The notes: a model not told the origin generated them from the letters alone. DNA of 21,904 bases from Gammaproteobacteria bacterium RIFCSPHIGHO2_12_FULL_37_34 (GCA_001801495.1 MGXW01000065.1:1-21904), one strand, 5' to 3'; positions 1 to 9,076 are shown, counted from the stretch's first letter. A program made the numbers and translations.

Positions 1-1
1 G

Positions 2-808
2 CCGGGGTACACACTTGAGAATACGCAACAAACAAATGCGATTGATCAATTATATACTCATTATACTCGTTATTACCACATTTTATTGAATCAGGAACAA
101 AAATTATTGCATCGCCTTCAAGAAATAGATAAAACTATTTCACCAGCTGTACGTGGGATGAGGCAAATTAATTTTATTCCTTCTTTAAATGTGTTTCAGC
201 CAAAACCAGTTGTAGATTGTATGGAGCAGTTCCATATTTTTTTAATTAATAAACGTATTAACGAATTGAAAAAGGAGATTGAAAAACAGTGGATGAGTAC
301 ACGCACTAAAGAAATTAAAATTGAATTATTGCGTGCTTTACGATCTTATTTTACAGAGCATCAATCTTTAGATAAAGCACTCTATGCAATTAGAAATGAT
401 CAAGCAGAGAGTAAACATTTTTATCTTCTATTGGAAGGAAGGACTGGTGTAATGATTCAAGAAATTCAACATACCCAGCATACATCGGCAGATAGAATTC
501 GGCGTATTGATATTGAAATTGCTCGCTTGAAGCGGCAAGCTGGCAAAGCCCGCAGGAGTGAATTTTTTAATAAAGCGCGTCTTACAACCTTACATAATTG
601 TATAGAGGCATTAACAATGCTAAGAGGGTGTGTGGAGAATCAAGAGCTAAAAAATCAATCTGTTTTAGATATATTTTCTCAACAATATGAAAAGTTTTAT
701 AAGGTTCTTCACTTACATGAGGCTACATTTATGCGAGATTTTAAATTAAGAGAAGATATGGTGATGGAAGCGCAAGCCCATTATGCGCCACACCCAACTA
801 AACAATAA
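2..808 (+). CDS. C-terminal part of unrecognised helical protein (5' end outside window)
   Basis: I do not recognise this protein. The reading frame is open from base 2 through to the TAA at 806-808, so the TTG at 86 is almost certainly internal and the gene begins left of the window. The visible 268 residues are mostly charged, amphipathic helix with Lys/Glu/Gln/Leu-rich stretches, for example around the segments IKIELLRALRSYF and IDIEIARLKRQAGKARR. There is no signal peptide or membrane segment in the visible part. It converges on acnA with only 12 bp between the two stop codons and no obvious terminator hairpin. Long helical proteins of unknown function are common among Legionellales effectors, but nothing here proves that role. 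Confidence 0.7.
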   Translation, partial: PGYTLENTQQTNAIDQLYTHYTRYYHILLNQEQKLLHRLQEIDKTISPAVRGMRQINFIPSLNVFQPKPVVDCMEQFHIFLINKRINELKKEIEKQWMSTRTKEIKIELLRALRSYFTEHQSLDKALYAIRNDQAESKHFYLLLEGRTGVMIQEIQHTQHTSADRIRRIDIEIARLKRQAGKARRSEFFNKARLTTLHNCIEALTMLRGCVENQELKNQSVLDIFSQQYEKFYKVLHLHEATFMRDFKLREDMVMEAQAHYAPHPTKQ

Positions 809-820
809 AAATAGCGGATA

Positions 821-3499
821 TCATGATTTGAGTATCTTTCGTAATACATACTGCAAAATGCCACCATCGCGGTAATATTCCATTTCATTTTGAGTATCGA
901 TGCGACTTAAAAGCGTAATAGTTGTTTGTGAACCGCTCGCGCATTCTATAACAGCTTGAATTTCTGTGGCAGGCTGCATATGATCGCTTAAGCCAAGAAT
1001 AGAGATTGCTTCTGAACCATTTAGGCCAAGTGTTTTGCGTGTTTCGCCTTCTTGAAATTGCAAAGGAAGGATACCCATACCAATTAAATTGGACCGATGA
1101 ATACGTTCAAAACTTTCAGCAATAACGGCTACCACGCCTTGTAATTTCGGTCCTTTTGCTGCCCAATCACGTGAGGACCCGGTGCCATATTCTTTTCCAG
1201 CAATAATAATTAATGGGATATGTTCGGCTTTATAGCACATGGCAGCTTCATAAATGGTAGTGATATTAGAACTGGGGTAATGCTTCGTCATACCACCTTC
1301 CACACCTGGTACCATTTCGTTTTTAATGCGGATATTAGCAAACGTACCGCGAACCATCACTTCATGGTTGCCGCGCCGAGCGCCATAAGAATTAAAATCT
1401 TTTGGAGCAATACCTTTAGATTGCAAATATTGCCCGGCCGGGCTTTCTGGTTTGATTGTGCCAGCAGGTGAAATATGATCAGTTGTAATACTATCGCCTA
1501 GCATGGCTAGAATGCGTGCATTTTTTATATCATGTATTTTATGAGGTTTAGTTTCCATCTCATTGAAAAAAGGCGGGTGTTGAATATAAGTGGAATCGAT
1601 TTGCCAATGATAAGTCTCAGTTGATTGAACTTGCATTGTACGCCATTCTTGATTACCAGTAAAAACATCTGCATATTGTTCACGAAACATTTTATTATTA
1701 ACTCTTGTGACTGCTTCTGCAACTTCACTATTCGTGGGCCAAATATCTTTAAGGTAAACTAATTTATTTTGTTTATCTTGACCAATAGGTTCTGTTGTTA
1801 AATCAATGGCAGTGGTACCGACTAAGGCAAAAATCACTACTAATGGCGGTGAAGCAAGCCAATTCGCTTTAACTTGGGGATGAATGCGACCCTCGAAATT
1901 ACGATTACCCGATAGTACAGCAGCAACGATTAAATCGTGTTTAGAAATCGTTTCAGCGATAGGATCAGCGAGTGGACCAGAATTACCGATGCAAGTGGTG
2001 CAACCGTAACCAACCAAATCAAAACCTAATTGATCTAAATAAGGTTGTAGTCCAGCTGTTTGCAAATATTGGGTGACTACTTGTGAACCAGGTGCGAGTG
2101 AAGTTTTTACCCATGGTTTACGCTGTAAACCTTTTTCAATCGCTTTTTTGGCAACTAAACCCGCTGCCATTAACACGCTTGGGTTAGAAGTATTGGTGCA
2201 ACTTGTAATTGCTGCGATGACTACATCATGGTGATGTAACGACAGGCCATCTGATGTTTTGAATACAGTGTCTTTTTCTTTAACACGATTAGTATCCAGT
2301 AATAATTTCTCAGTGGTTGCTTTTAATTGCGATAGTGGGAGACGATCTTGCGGACGTTTAGGGCCTGCGATGCTTGGCTCTACGCTTGATAAATCTAATT
2401 CAAGAATATCAGTAAAGAGAGGATCCGGATTATTTTTCTCATACCACAAACCTTGTGCTTTTGCATACGCTTCAACTAAAGCAACCGTTTGTTCATCGCG
2501 CCCAGTTAATTGTAAATAATCAATTGTTTTTTGATCGATAGGGAAAAATCCACAAGTAGCGCCATATTCCGGTGCCATATTAGCAATTGTTGCGCGATCA
2601 GCAACTGGTAAATCAGCTAATCCCGAACCATAATATTCAACAAATTTTCCAACGACACCTTTTTTGCGTAATAGATGTGTTAATGTCAACACTAAATCTG
2701 TTGCAGTTACACCTTCACGTAATTTACCGGTTAAACGCACACCGATTACTTCAGGAATAAGCATGGAGATGGGTTGCCCTAACATGGCTGCTTCTGCTTC
2801 AATACCCCCCACACCCCAACCCAATACACCTAATCCATTAATCATCGTGGTGTGGCTATCTGTGCCAACTAATGTATCAGGGTAAGCAAGATAACGACCA
2901 TTTTTGTTATGATGCCAAACTGTTTTTGCAAGAAATTCAAGATTCACTTGATGACAAATGCCGGTATCCGGTGGTACCACACGGAAATTATCAAATGTAG
3001 CTTGCCCCCAACGTAAAAAAGCATAGCGTTCATTGTTTCTTTCCATTTCTTTGTGAGCGTTAATGTGAATAGCATCTTTACTTGCGAAAGCATCAACCTG
3101 AATGGAGTGATCAATAATAAGATCAACAGGTGAGAGCGGATTAATTTGTTTAGGATTGCCGCCCATTTTTTTAATGGCATCGCGCATGGCGGCCAAATCC
3201 ACAACTGCAGGTACACCGGTAAAATCCTGCATCAATACACGCGCTGGCCGGTAAGCAATTTCTCGATGTGATTTTTTAGTTTGCAACCAAGCAGCCATTG
3301 CTTTAATATCATCACAAGATACCGTTTGATTATCTTCGTGGCGTAATAAGTTTTCTAAGAGAATTTTTAAAGAAACAGGTAGCTTAGCAATATCTTTCAT
3401 TCCTGGTTTTTTTTCTAACGCAAACAAGCTAAAGTAGTCGTAATGAATATCATGTACAGTAATATGATGTGATGTTTTAAACGAATCAATTGAGGACAT
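821..3499 (-). CDS. acnA: Aconitate hydratase A
   Basis: TCA-cycle enzyme that interconverts citrate and isocitrate via cis-aconitate using a [4Fe-4S] cluster in the cytoplasm. The 892-residue length fits the AcnA/IRP1 type (E. coli AcnA is 891). The cluster cysteines are visible as C434 in ITSCTNTSNPS and C500/C503 in GYGCTTCIGNSGP. The substrate-binding stretches GTDSHTTMINGLG (about residue 212) and the C-terminal swivel-domain motif GKEYGTGSSRDWAAKG are intact. The ATG at 3499 is preceded by GGAG on the minus strand at good spacing. It is divergent from cydA, with a 90-bp intergenic region. No truncation or frameshift is seen. Some relatives in the literature act as RNA-binding proteins when the cluster is lost, which cannot be judged from sequence. 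Confidence 0.97.
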   Translation of the reverse strand: MSSIDSFKTSHHITVHDIHYDYFSLFALEKKPGMKDIAKLPVSLKILLENLLRHEDNQTVSCDDIKAMAAWLQTKKSHREIAYRPARVLMQDFTGVPAVVDLAAMRDAIKKMGGNPKQINPLSPVDLIIDHSIQVDAFASKDAIHINAHKEMERNNERYAFLRWGQATFDNFRVVPPDTGICHQVNLEFLAKTVWHHNKNGRYLAYPDTLVGTDSHTTMINGLGVLGWGVGGIEAEAAMLGQPISMLIPEVIGVRLTGKLREGVTATDLVLTLTHLLRKKGVVGKFVEYYGSGLADLPVADRATIANMAPEYGATCGFFPIDQKTIDYLQLTGRDEQTVALVEAYAKAQGLWYEKNNPDPLFTDILELDLSSVEPSIAGPKRPQDRLPLSQLKATTEKLLLDTNRVKEKDTVFKTSDGLSLHHHDVVIAAITSCTNTSNPSVLMAAGLVAKKAIEKGLQRKPWVKTSLAPGSQVVTQYLQTAGLQPYLDQLGFDLVGYGCTTCIGNSGPLADPIAETISKHDLIVAAVLSGNRNFEGRIHPQVKANWLASPPLVVIFALVGTTAIDLTTEPIGQDKQNKLVYLKDIWPTNSEVAEAVTRVNNKMFREQYADVFTGNQEWRTMQVQSTETYHWQIDSTYIQHPPFFNEMETKPHKIHDIKNARILAMLGDSITTDHISPAGTIKPESPAGQYLQSKGIAPKDFNSYGARRGNHEVMVRGTFANIRIKNEMVPGVEGGMTKHYPSSNITTIYEAAMCYKAEHIPLIIIAGKEYGTGSSRDWAAKGPKLQGVVAVIAESFERIHRSNLIGMGILPLQFQEGETRKTLGLNGSEAISILGLSDHMQPATEIQAVIECASGSQTTITLLSRIDTQNEMEYYRDGGILQYVLRKILKS

Positions 3500-3522
3500 T
3501 GTTGTTCTCCAATTTTGACGTT

Positions 3523-3528
3523 ATTATA
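3523..3528 (-). promoter_or_regulatory. Candidate -10 box for acnA
   Basis: On the minus strand this reads TATAAT, a perfect sigma-70 -10 hexamer. It would start transcription near 3516 and leave a leader of about 17 nt that still contains the GGAG ribosome site. The matching -35 position (3546-3551) is a poor match, so an activator or an extended context may be involved. Assignment is by position and consensus only. Confidence 0.4.
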
Positions 3529-3589
3529 TACCGATACCCATGACACGGCTATATTAAAGGTATGTCTTTATTTCACAGGGAATTTGCTT

Positions 3590-5122
3590 ATGTTACCTGC
3601 TAGTGATGTTATTGCATTGTCCCGCTTGCAATTTGGTTTGACCGCTCTTTATCATTTTCTTTTCGTTCCACTCACACTTGGTTTATCGACTTTATTGGGC
3701 ATCATGGAAACCGTTTATTTTATTTCTAAGCGGCCTATTTGGTGTGAGATGACAAAATATTGGGGGTTATTATTTGGAATCAATGTTGCTATGGGTGTTG
3801 CAACAGGCGTGACCTTAGAATTTCAATTTGGTACCAATTGGTCATACTATTCACATTATGTTGGCGATGTGTTTGGCACACCGCTTGCAATTGAAGGATT
3901 AATGGCGTTTTTTCTTGAAGCAACCTTTATCGGCATTTTTTTCTTTGGTTGGGATAGACTTTCCAAAGGCGCACATCTCATTGTCACTTGGATGTTAGCA
4001 GCTGGTGCTAGTTTTTCTGCTTTATGGATATTAGTTGCGAATGGCTGGATGCAAAATCCTCTTGGAGCACATTTCAATTATCATACTATGCGTATGGAGT
4101 TGCACGATTTTTATTCTGTTTTATTTAATGAAGTTGCGCAAGCTAAATTTGTGCATACGATTAGTGCAGGTTATGTGACAGGCTCTATGTTTATATTATC
4201 GGTGAGCGCTTATTTTTTATTGTGTGGACGGAATCTTGCTTTTGCGAAACGATCGATAGTCGTTGCTGCAGCCTTTGGATTAGCTTCAGCATTATGTGTG
4301 GTTGTTTTGGGTGATGAGAGTGGCTATTTGGCAGGCCTTAATCAGAAAATGAAAATAGCCGCGATAGAAGGCATGTGGGATACAGAGCCAGCACCGGCTG
4401 GTCTCACGGTAATTGGTTTTCCTGATCAAAACGAACATGTCACGCGTTATACAATAAAAATTCCTTACCTTTTGGGACTCATCGCAACGCGTTCTATCCA
4501 TCAGCCTGTTTATGGTATTTTTGATCTTGTTGATCAAGCACGTGATCGTATTAAAAGTGGCATGCAAGCTTATGGCGCATTAGATCAGCTGATTAAAAAT
4601 CCCAATAATAAACGAGCAGCAACTGTACTAGATGCCAATCAAGCTAATATTGGTTACGGATTTTTATTGCAGCGTTTTACCAATGATGTAACAGGGGCAA
4701 CAGAAAAACAAATTCAAGATGCAGCGTGGTATACGGTTCCCGATGTGTTTACTTTGTTCTGGACATTTCGCGTTATGGTAGGATGTGGCTTTTATTTTAT
4801 TGTATTATTTACGGTCGCATATTATTTAGCTGTTCGACGCCGCATCAGTACCAACAGGTGGTTTTTATGGATAGCATTATTTAGTTTGCCGTTACCTTGG
4901 TTAGCGGCTGAGATGGGATGGATAGTAGCAGAATATGGGCGTCAGCCATGGGTGGTTGATGGTTTATTACCAACCTTTATGGGAGCATCCTCTTTAGCAG
5001 TGTCTGATGTGTGGATTTCATTGAGTGGTTTTATTTTGTTTTATACAGCGCTTGCTGTTGTCGAAATTTATTTAATGGTGAAATATATTCGCTTGGGGCC
5101 AGATCAATATGCTAGACATTGA
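3590..5122 (+). CDS. cydA: Cytochrome bd ubiquinol oxidase subunit I
   Basis: Heme-bearing subunit of the high-affinity terminal oxidase, which oxidises quinol and reduces O2 at the inner membrane. The ATG at 3590 was chosen because SRLQFGLTALYHF then aligns with the family N-terminus and AGGG lies 9 nt upstream; the frame is open further up but that part is not CydA-like. The product is 510 residues against 522 in E. coli. Visible heme ligands and signatures are H22 in LYHFLF, the His of FVHTISAGYVTG, the Met of FRVMVGCGF and the quinol-site motif GRQPW. The region between DESGY and the FRVMV helix is long, placing it in the long Q-loop (E. coli-like) class. The stop overlaps cydB by 14 nt, indicating translational coupling. 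Confidence 0.96.
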   Translation: MLPASDVIALSRLQFGLTALYHFLFVPLTLGLSTLLGIMETVYFISKRPIWCEMTKYWGLLFGINVAMGVATGVTLEFQFGTNWSYYSHYVGDVFGTPLAIEGLMAFFLEATFIGIFFFGWDRLSKGAHLIVTWMLAAGASFSALWILVANGWMQNPLGAHFNYHTMRMELHDFYSVLFNEVAQAKFVHTISAGYVTGSMFILSVSAYFLLCGRNLAFAKRSIVVAAAFGLASALCVVVLGDESGYLAGLNQKMKIAAIEGMWDTEPAPAGLTVIGFPDQNEHVTRYTIKIPYLLGLIATRSIHQPVYGIFDLVDQARDRIKSGMQAYGALDQLIKNPNNKRAATVLDANQANIGYGFLLQRFTNDVTGATEKQIQDAAWYTVPDVFTLFWTFRVMVGCGFYFIVLFTVAYYLAVRRRISTNRWFLWIALFSLPLPWLAAEMGWIVAEYGRQPWVVDGLLPTFMGASSLAVSDVWISLSGFILFYTALAVVEIYLMVKYIRLGPDQYARH

Positions 5123-6215
5123 AGTTCTACGCGTTATTTGGTGGGTACTCATTGGAGTATTATTGATGGGTTTTGCTGTGACCGATGGATTTGATTTGGG
5201 TGCCGCTATTTTATTTCCACTGGTTGCAAAAAATGAAACAGAGCGACGTATTGTTTTAAATGCGATTGGTCCATTTTGGGAAGGCAATCAAGTTTGGATT
5301 ATTTTAGGAGCAGGCGCGATTTTTGCAGCTTGGCCCTATGTTTATGCTGTGGCTTTTTCAGGATTTTATTTGTTGATGCTTTTGCTCTTATTAACCATGG
5401 GCATTTCACGCCCGGTCAGTTTTAAATATCGAGACAAATTACCATCATTATATTGGCGACGATTTTGGGATAGAATTGTTTTTATCGGTGGCATTTTTCC
5501 TGCTGTGATCATTGGGATATTAGTCGGCAATGTGTTATTAGGTGCGCCATTTCATTTTGATGATACGTTACGCATTTACTATACCGGTTCATTTTGGGAT
5601 TTATTTCAGCCTTTTGCTTGGTGGTGTGGATTAACGAGTTTAGTCATGTTAGTGATGCATGGTGGTTTGTATCTTGCTATTAAAACAGAACATCCTATTC
5701 GATCTCGCGCCATTTTTTGGTCTAGATGGGCGGCGTTTGCACTCATCATATGTTTTGCGGTTGGGGGCGTATGGATTGCATTTATCATGGGTTATTCGAT
5801 AGTAGGGACAGTAGATCCATTCGCTTATTCCAATCCATTACATAAAGAAGTGACGACTATGATTGGCGGATGGTTGGAAAATTATTCGCGCTATCCGCTT
5901 AGCATGATGATTCCCGCACTTGGATTATTAGGCGCATGTAGTGTTGTGATCATTGCGCACTATAGTCGGTGCGCATTTATATGCAGTAGTTTAAGTATGA
6001 TAGGTGTTATTGGTACAGTGGGCGTCAGTATGTTTCCATTCATTCTTCCTTCAACAGATGATTTACAATCCAGTTTATTAGTGTGGGATGCCTCTTCAGG
6101 ACGATTTACTTTATTATTAATGTTATTTGCTGTGATTGTTTTTCTTCCCATCATACTGTTATACACATCATGGGTCTATTATGCATTACGTGGAAAAGTG
6201 CATGATCAGTATTAG
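5109..6215 (+). CDS. cydB: Cytochrome bd ubiquinol oxidase subunit II
   Basis: Second integral membrane subunit of cytochrome bd, needed for assembly and stability of the heme-binding subunit I. The N-terminus MLDIEVLRVIWW followed by GFAVTDGFDLGAA is the family signature, and the middle carries PFWEGNQVWIILGAGAIFAAW. The 368-residue length is close to the usual 379. Many hydrophobic helices are evident. The ATG lies inside the last codons of cydA (14-nt overlap), so the two are co-translated. It is followed after 38 bp by cydX in the same operon. Confidence 0.96.
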   Translation: MLDIEVLRVIWWVLIGVLLMGFAVTDGFDLGAAILFPLVAKNETERRIVLNAIGPFWEGNQVWIILGAGAIFAAWPYVYAVAFSGFYLLMLLLLLTMGISRPVSFKYRDKLPSLYWRRFWDRIVFIGGIFPAVIIGILVGNVLLGAPFHFDDTLRIYYTGSFWDLFQPFAWWCGLTSLVMLVMHGGLYLAIKTEHPIRSRAIFWSRWAAFALIICFAVGGVWIAFIMGYSIVGTVDPFAYSNPLHKEVTTMIGGWLENYSRYPLSMMIPALGLLGACSVVIIAHYSRCAFICSSLSMIGVIGTVGVSMFPFILPSTDDLQSSLLVWDASSGRFTLLLMLFAVIVFLPIILLYTSWVYYALRGKVHDQY

Positions 6216-6253
6216 TCTGAATTCGTTATCCAGTATAAAATGAGGAGGTAGCA

Positions 6254-6361
6254 ATGTGGTATTTCGCTTGGGTTTTAGGCACAGCATTTGCCTGTAGTTT
6301 TGCTATATTTAATGCGCTTTGGATAGAATTGGATAGCGACGATAAGAAAGATGCCTTCTGA
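6254..6361 (+). CDS. cydX: Cytochrome bd accessory subunit CydX (35 aa)
   Basis: A very small single-pass membrane subunit that stabilises the heme groups of the CydAB oxidase. Translation from the ATG at 6254 begins MWYFAWVLGTAFACSF, which matches the CydX/YbgT N-terminus (MWYFAW-LG---ACSF in E. coli as recalled), then a hydrophobic helix and an acidic/basic tail DSDDKKDAF. It is preceded by GAGGAGG about 6 nt upstream, one of the strongest ribosome-binding sites in the window. The gene is too short for usual ORF cutoffs. Its last 11 nt overlap the start of hemF. Confidence 0.93.
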   Translation: MWYFAWVLGTAFACSFAIFNALWIELDSDDKKDAF

Positions 6362-7250
6362 TTCTTTTGTGGAACTCGTAAAAAAATATTTATTAGATTT
6401 ACAAAACCGTATTTGCTCTTCCATCGAACAGGAAGATGCACAGGCAACATTTATTGAAGATAAATGGGTGCATGTGCATGGTGGGGGAGGGATGACGCGT
6501 ATGTTGGCAAATGGCGCAATTATTGAAAAAGCTGGCGTCAATTTTTCTCATATTTATGGTGACACATTACCGAAAGCCACAACAGATAAGCATCCCACAT
6601 TCGCTTATGCTCCATTTCAAGCATTAGGTATTTCAGTAGTTGTTCATCCGCTCAATCCTTACATACCTACTTCCCATATGAATGTACGTTTTATTATGGT
6701 GGAAGATAGGGCTTGGTGGTTTGGCGGTGGTTTTGATTTGACGCCGTATTATGGGTTTAGTGAAGATTGCATACATTGGCATCAAGTAGCAAAGACTGCT
6801 TGCGAGCCATTTGGCGATGATGTTTATCCTAAATATAAAAAATGGTGCGATGAATATTTTTTTTTAAAACATCGCAATGAAGCACGTGGTGTGGGCGGAA
6901 TTTTTTTTGATGATTTAAATGACGGGGGATTTCAACGCTGTTTTGCATTCGCGCAGGTAGTAGGTATGGCTTACATAAACGCTTATCAACCCATTGTTGC
7001 GCGTCGCAAGCAGCATGCTTATCATCAGCGCGAACGCGATTTTCAACTTTATCGACGTGGTCGCTATGTTGAGTTTAATCTGTTATACGATCGTGGCACA
7101 CTGTTTGGTTTGCAATCGGGTGGACGTACAGAATCTATTTTAATGTCTTTGCCGCCATTAGTGAAATGGAGTTATGATGCACATTTTCCTTCAAGTGATC
7201 CTGAAGGAAAATTACAAGAAGAATTTTTGTCGCCTAGAGCATGGGTGTAA
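6351..7250 (+). CDS. hemF: Oxygen-dependent coproporphyrinogen III oxidase
   Basis: Catalyses the aerobic oxidative decarboxylation of coproporphyrinogen III to protoporphyrinogen IX in heme synthesis. The 299-residue product equals the E. coli HemF length. Conserved blocks visible are HGGGGMTR (43-50), AGVNFSHIYG (61-70), VVHPLNPYIPTSHMNVRF (97-114), WWFGGGFDLTPYYGF (122-136), YKKWCDEYFFLKHRNE, and the C-terminal GRYVEFNLLYDRGT and GGRTESILMSLPP. The start ATG lies within cydX (11-nt overlap) and has only a weak purine stretch (AAGAAAG) before it, so translation is probably coupled to cydX. Its position as the fourth cistron of the cyd operon ties heme supply to the heme-rich oxidase. Confidence 0.97.
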   Translation: MPSDSFVELVKKYLLDLQNRICSSIEQEDAQATFIEDKWVHVHGGGGMTRMLANGAIIEKAGVNFSHIYGDTLPKATTDKHPTFAYAPFQALGISVVVHPLNPYIPTSHMNVRFIMVEDRAWWFGGGFDLTPYYGFSEDCIHWHQVAKTACEPFGDDVYPKYKKWCDEYFFLKHRNEARGVGGIFFDDLNDGGFQRCFAFAQVVGMAYINAYQPIVARRKQHAYHQRERDFQLYRRGRYVEFNLLYDRGTLFGLQSGGRTESILMSLPPLVKWSYDAHFPSSDPEGKLQEEFLSPRAWV

Positions 7251-7258
7251 GCATTCTA

Positions 7259-8638
7259 TCAATTCGCGATCGGTTCAACCGCAGGTTCTAAATGACGAGG
7301 CGTGAAAATTTTTTCATCTGATTCTTTTGCTTGCGATTCGCAGTAAGTTTCTTTCAGGAAAAAGGATAGAAAAATTCCTAATGCTACGCCAAGTGGAACG
7401 ACGCTAAGTGCGAAAGTATAATCGCTAGCAGCATAGGTTGGAAGACCATCTGCGCTAATAGGGCTACTCGTATGTAAATCTAATAATTTGCCAACGACAG
7501 GTTGAAAAATAACGCCACCTGCCATAATGAGCATATTCGTCACTGCAACCGCTGTGCCGGAAATTTGAATGGGATTATTTTCTTTTCCAAGAGCAAAACA
7601 TAAAGGGTGAGCACCGCAACAAAAACCGATCATAAAGAAAATGGCATAGAGTGCCGATACGTTAATGGTTGGCGAATAAAATACGAAACATAATAAAAAT
7701 GCAGCAAACAAACCAGTTGCCGTAAGAGGTAAACGACGGCGTTTAATTTTATCAGAAATGGCGCCGATAATAGGGCATGAGATAATCCAGCCATAAAACG
7801 TGTAACTGGATATTAATACAGCTTGCTCAGGAGTGAGTTGATAAACAGCTTTTAGATAAGGGATTCCCCATAAATCTAAAAATACGGATGAGGGAAGATA
7901 CAACAGACAACCGATAATACCGATTAGCCACATTTGTGGGTTAGTGAAAATAATTCGTAATGCTTCCCATAGTTGTTTGATGTTCATTGGTGTGTGCATA
8001 TCGTATAGGGATGAATGTTGGTGTGGAGGTCTATTTCTTACTAATACGATGATAATGACACTTAATGCAATTCCAGTAATTAATGCAGTATGTAAGGCCG
8101 CTTGATAACCAATTGTTTCTAATGCATGCGTCAGATATTTTTGCGATAGAGTGCCGGCTGTCATACCTACTGCAGTAGCAAGACCTGCCACCATACCAAA
8201 TCGGCGAGGTGGTAACCAAATGGAGGCAAGTTTTAATGTGCCAATGTAGGCAAACGCGGTACCAAGACCAATGAGAAATCGTCCTGTTTTTGCCATTGTC
8301 AAACTATCTGCTGTAATGAATATGCTTAAACCGATGACGGCTATCAAGCAAGCTGCGCATAGAACAAAACGCACTCCGAATTTATCATAAATCATACCAG
8401 CCGGTAATTGCATGGGTGTATAGGCATAGTAATAAAAAGCAGCTAATGCACCAAATTGAGTGGCAGTAATATGAAAGGCTTGAGAAAGTTCAGGTTGCAT
8501 GACGCCAGGTGAAACACGGAGAAAATAATTATAACAATAAAATAACATACCACAGCTTACGATAACCCAAGGGTAAATGGATCTGAAAATTGAAAATGAT
8601 AAGATACGATTATTAGCTTGCATAGGCATACATTCCAT
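7259..8638 (-). CDS. MFS transporter (ACS/hexuronate-like subgroup, substrate unknown)
   Basis: Inner-membrane secondary transporter of the major facilitator superfamily. The 459 residues contain about 12 hydrophobic helices in two halves. The loop after helix 2 carries the MFS motif-A remnant GMIYDKFGVRF (81-91), and a similar GAISDKIKRRR sits after the central break. The YFLRVSPGVM segment in helix 1 resembles transporters of Legionella and Coxiella annotated only as MFS. The substrate cannot be read from sequence. Start choice is uncertain: Met1 (8638), Met4 (8629) and Met6 (8623) are all possible and none has a strong ribosome site. It is convergent with hemF (8 bp between stops). Confidence 0.85.
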   Translation of the reverse strand: MECMPMQANNRILSFSIFRSIYPWVIVSCGMLFYCYNYFLRVSPGVMQPELSQAFHITATQFGALAAFYYYAYTPMQLPAGMIYDKFGVRFVLCAACLIAVIGLSIFITADSLTMAKTGRFLIGLGTAFAYIGTLKLASIWLPPRRFGMVAGLATAVGMTAGTLSQKYLTHALETIGYQAALHTALITGIALSVIIIVLVRNRPPHQHSSLYDMHTPMNIKQLWEALRIIFTNPQMWLIGIIGCLLYLPSSVFLDLWGIPYLKAVYQLTPEQAVLISSYTFYGWIISCPIIGAISDKIKRRRLPLTATGLFAAFLLCFVFYSPTINVSALYAIFFMIGFCCGAHPLCFALGKENNPIQISGTAVAVTNMLIMAGGVIFQPVVGKLLDLHTSSPISADGLPTYAASDYTFALSVVPLGVALGIFLSFFLKETYCESQAKESDEKIFTPRHLEPAVEPIAN

Positions 8639-8890
8639 TCATTGAAGAGCTAAGATTAATAAAAAAAACCTTTTTAATTCGTGATCATTGTTCAAAAAAA
8701 TTGATAAGAATGGAGACAAATCTGTCATGTTGTCGTGAGAAAAATAACAGCAATTTACTAGACTTAAAGAAAGTGGCATACCGTCCAGCCCGTTTTTGTG
8801 ATTAAATTATTACCTGCATATTATTAAGGGAACCTTAAGAAGCTCTTTTTATTTTTTTCTTTTATATCAGACTTTATTGTAAGCAGTCAA

Positions 8891-8924
8891 GCTGACCTCT
8901 TGAGGGAGCCCTGCTAACCTCTTG
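8891..8924. repeat. Two copies of GCT(G/A)ACCTCTTG, 22-bp period
   Basis: Bases 8891-8902 read GCTGACCTCTTG and 8913-8924 read GCTAACCTCTTG, 22 bp apart, which is about two helical turns. This spacing would suit side-by-side protein binding, but no regulator is identified. It may also be a relic of the neighbouring repeat element, whose palindrome arm ends CCCCTCTTGG. Confidence 0.35.
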
Positions 8925-9018
8925 GAGTGATGAACTGTTATTAACCCCTAGAAAACAAAATCATTTAGGGTTAGATTAATATCCAGCGGTTCCCGCTAAC
9001 ATTACGCGATGGGGTGAT

Positions 9019-9052
9019 CCAAGAGGGGAGAATCGCGATTCTCCCCTCTTGG
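9019..9052. repeat. Perfect 34-bp palindrome
   Basis: The left arm CCAAGAGGGGAGAATCG (9019-9035) is exactly followed by its reverse complement (9036-9052) with no spacer. A perfect 17+17 cruciform-capable sequence is far above chance. There is no T-run after it, so it is not a standard intrinsic terminator. Confidence 0.95.
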
Positions 9053-9057
9053 TGCAA

Positions 9058-9076
9058 GCAAAAGCTTTGCTTTTGC
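9058..9076. repeat. 8-bp stem hairpin beside the palindrome
   Basis: GCAAAAGC (9058-9065), loop TTT, GCTTTTGC (9069-9076). Perfect stem directly after the 34-bp palindrome, inside the MITE-like block. Confidence 0.8.

Noticed and set aside
1220..3216. Open frames inside acnA on both strands (for example 1220-1471 plus, 2259-2519 plus, 2944-3216 minus)
   Set aside because: They lie entirely inside the well-conserved acnA frame, have no ribosome sites and encode no recognisable protein; they are shadow frames.
3515..3589. Extended N-terminus for CydA starting at 3515
   Set aside because: The 25 extra residues are not CydA-like and the AGGG ribosome site fits the ATG at 3590, which also matches the family start.
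8824..8850. TTAAGG-GAA-CCTTAA hairpin followed by T-rich DNA, possible terminator
   Set aside because: The T-tract starts several bases after the stem, the stem is AT-rich and no plus-strand gene ends upstream, so there is no transcript to terminate.
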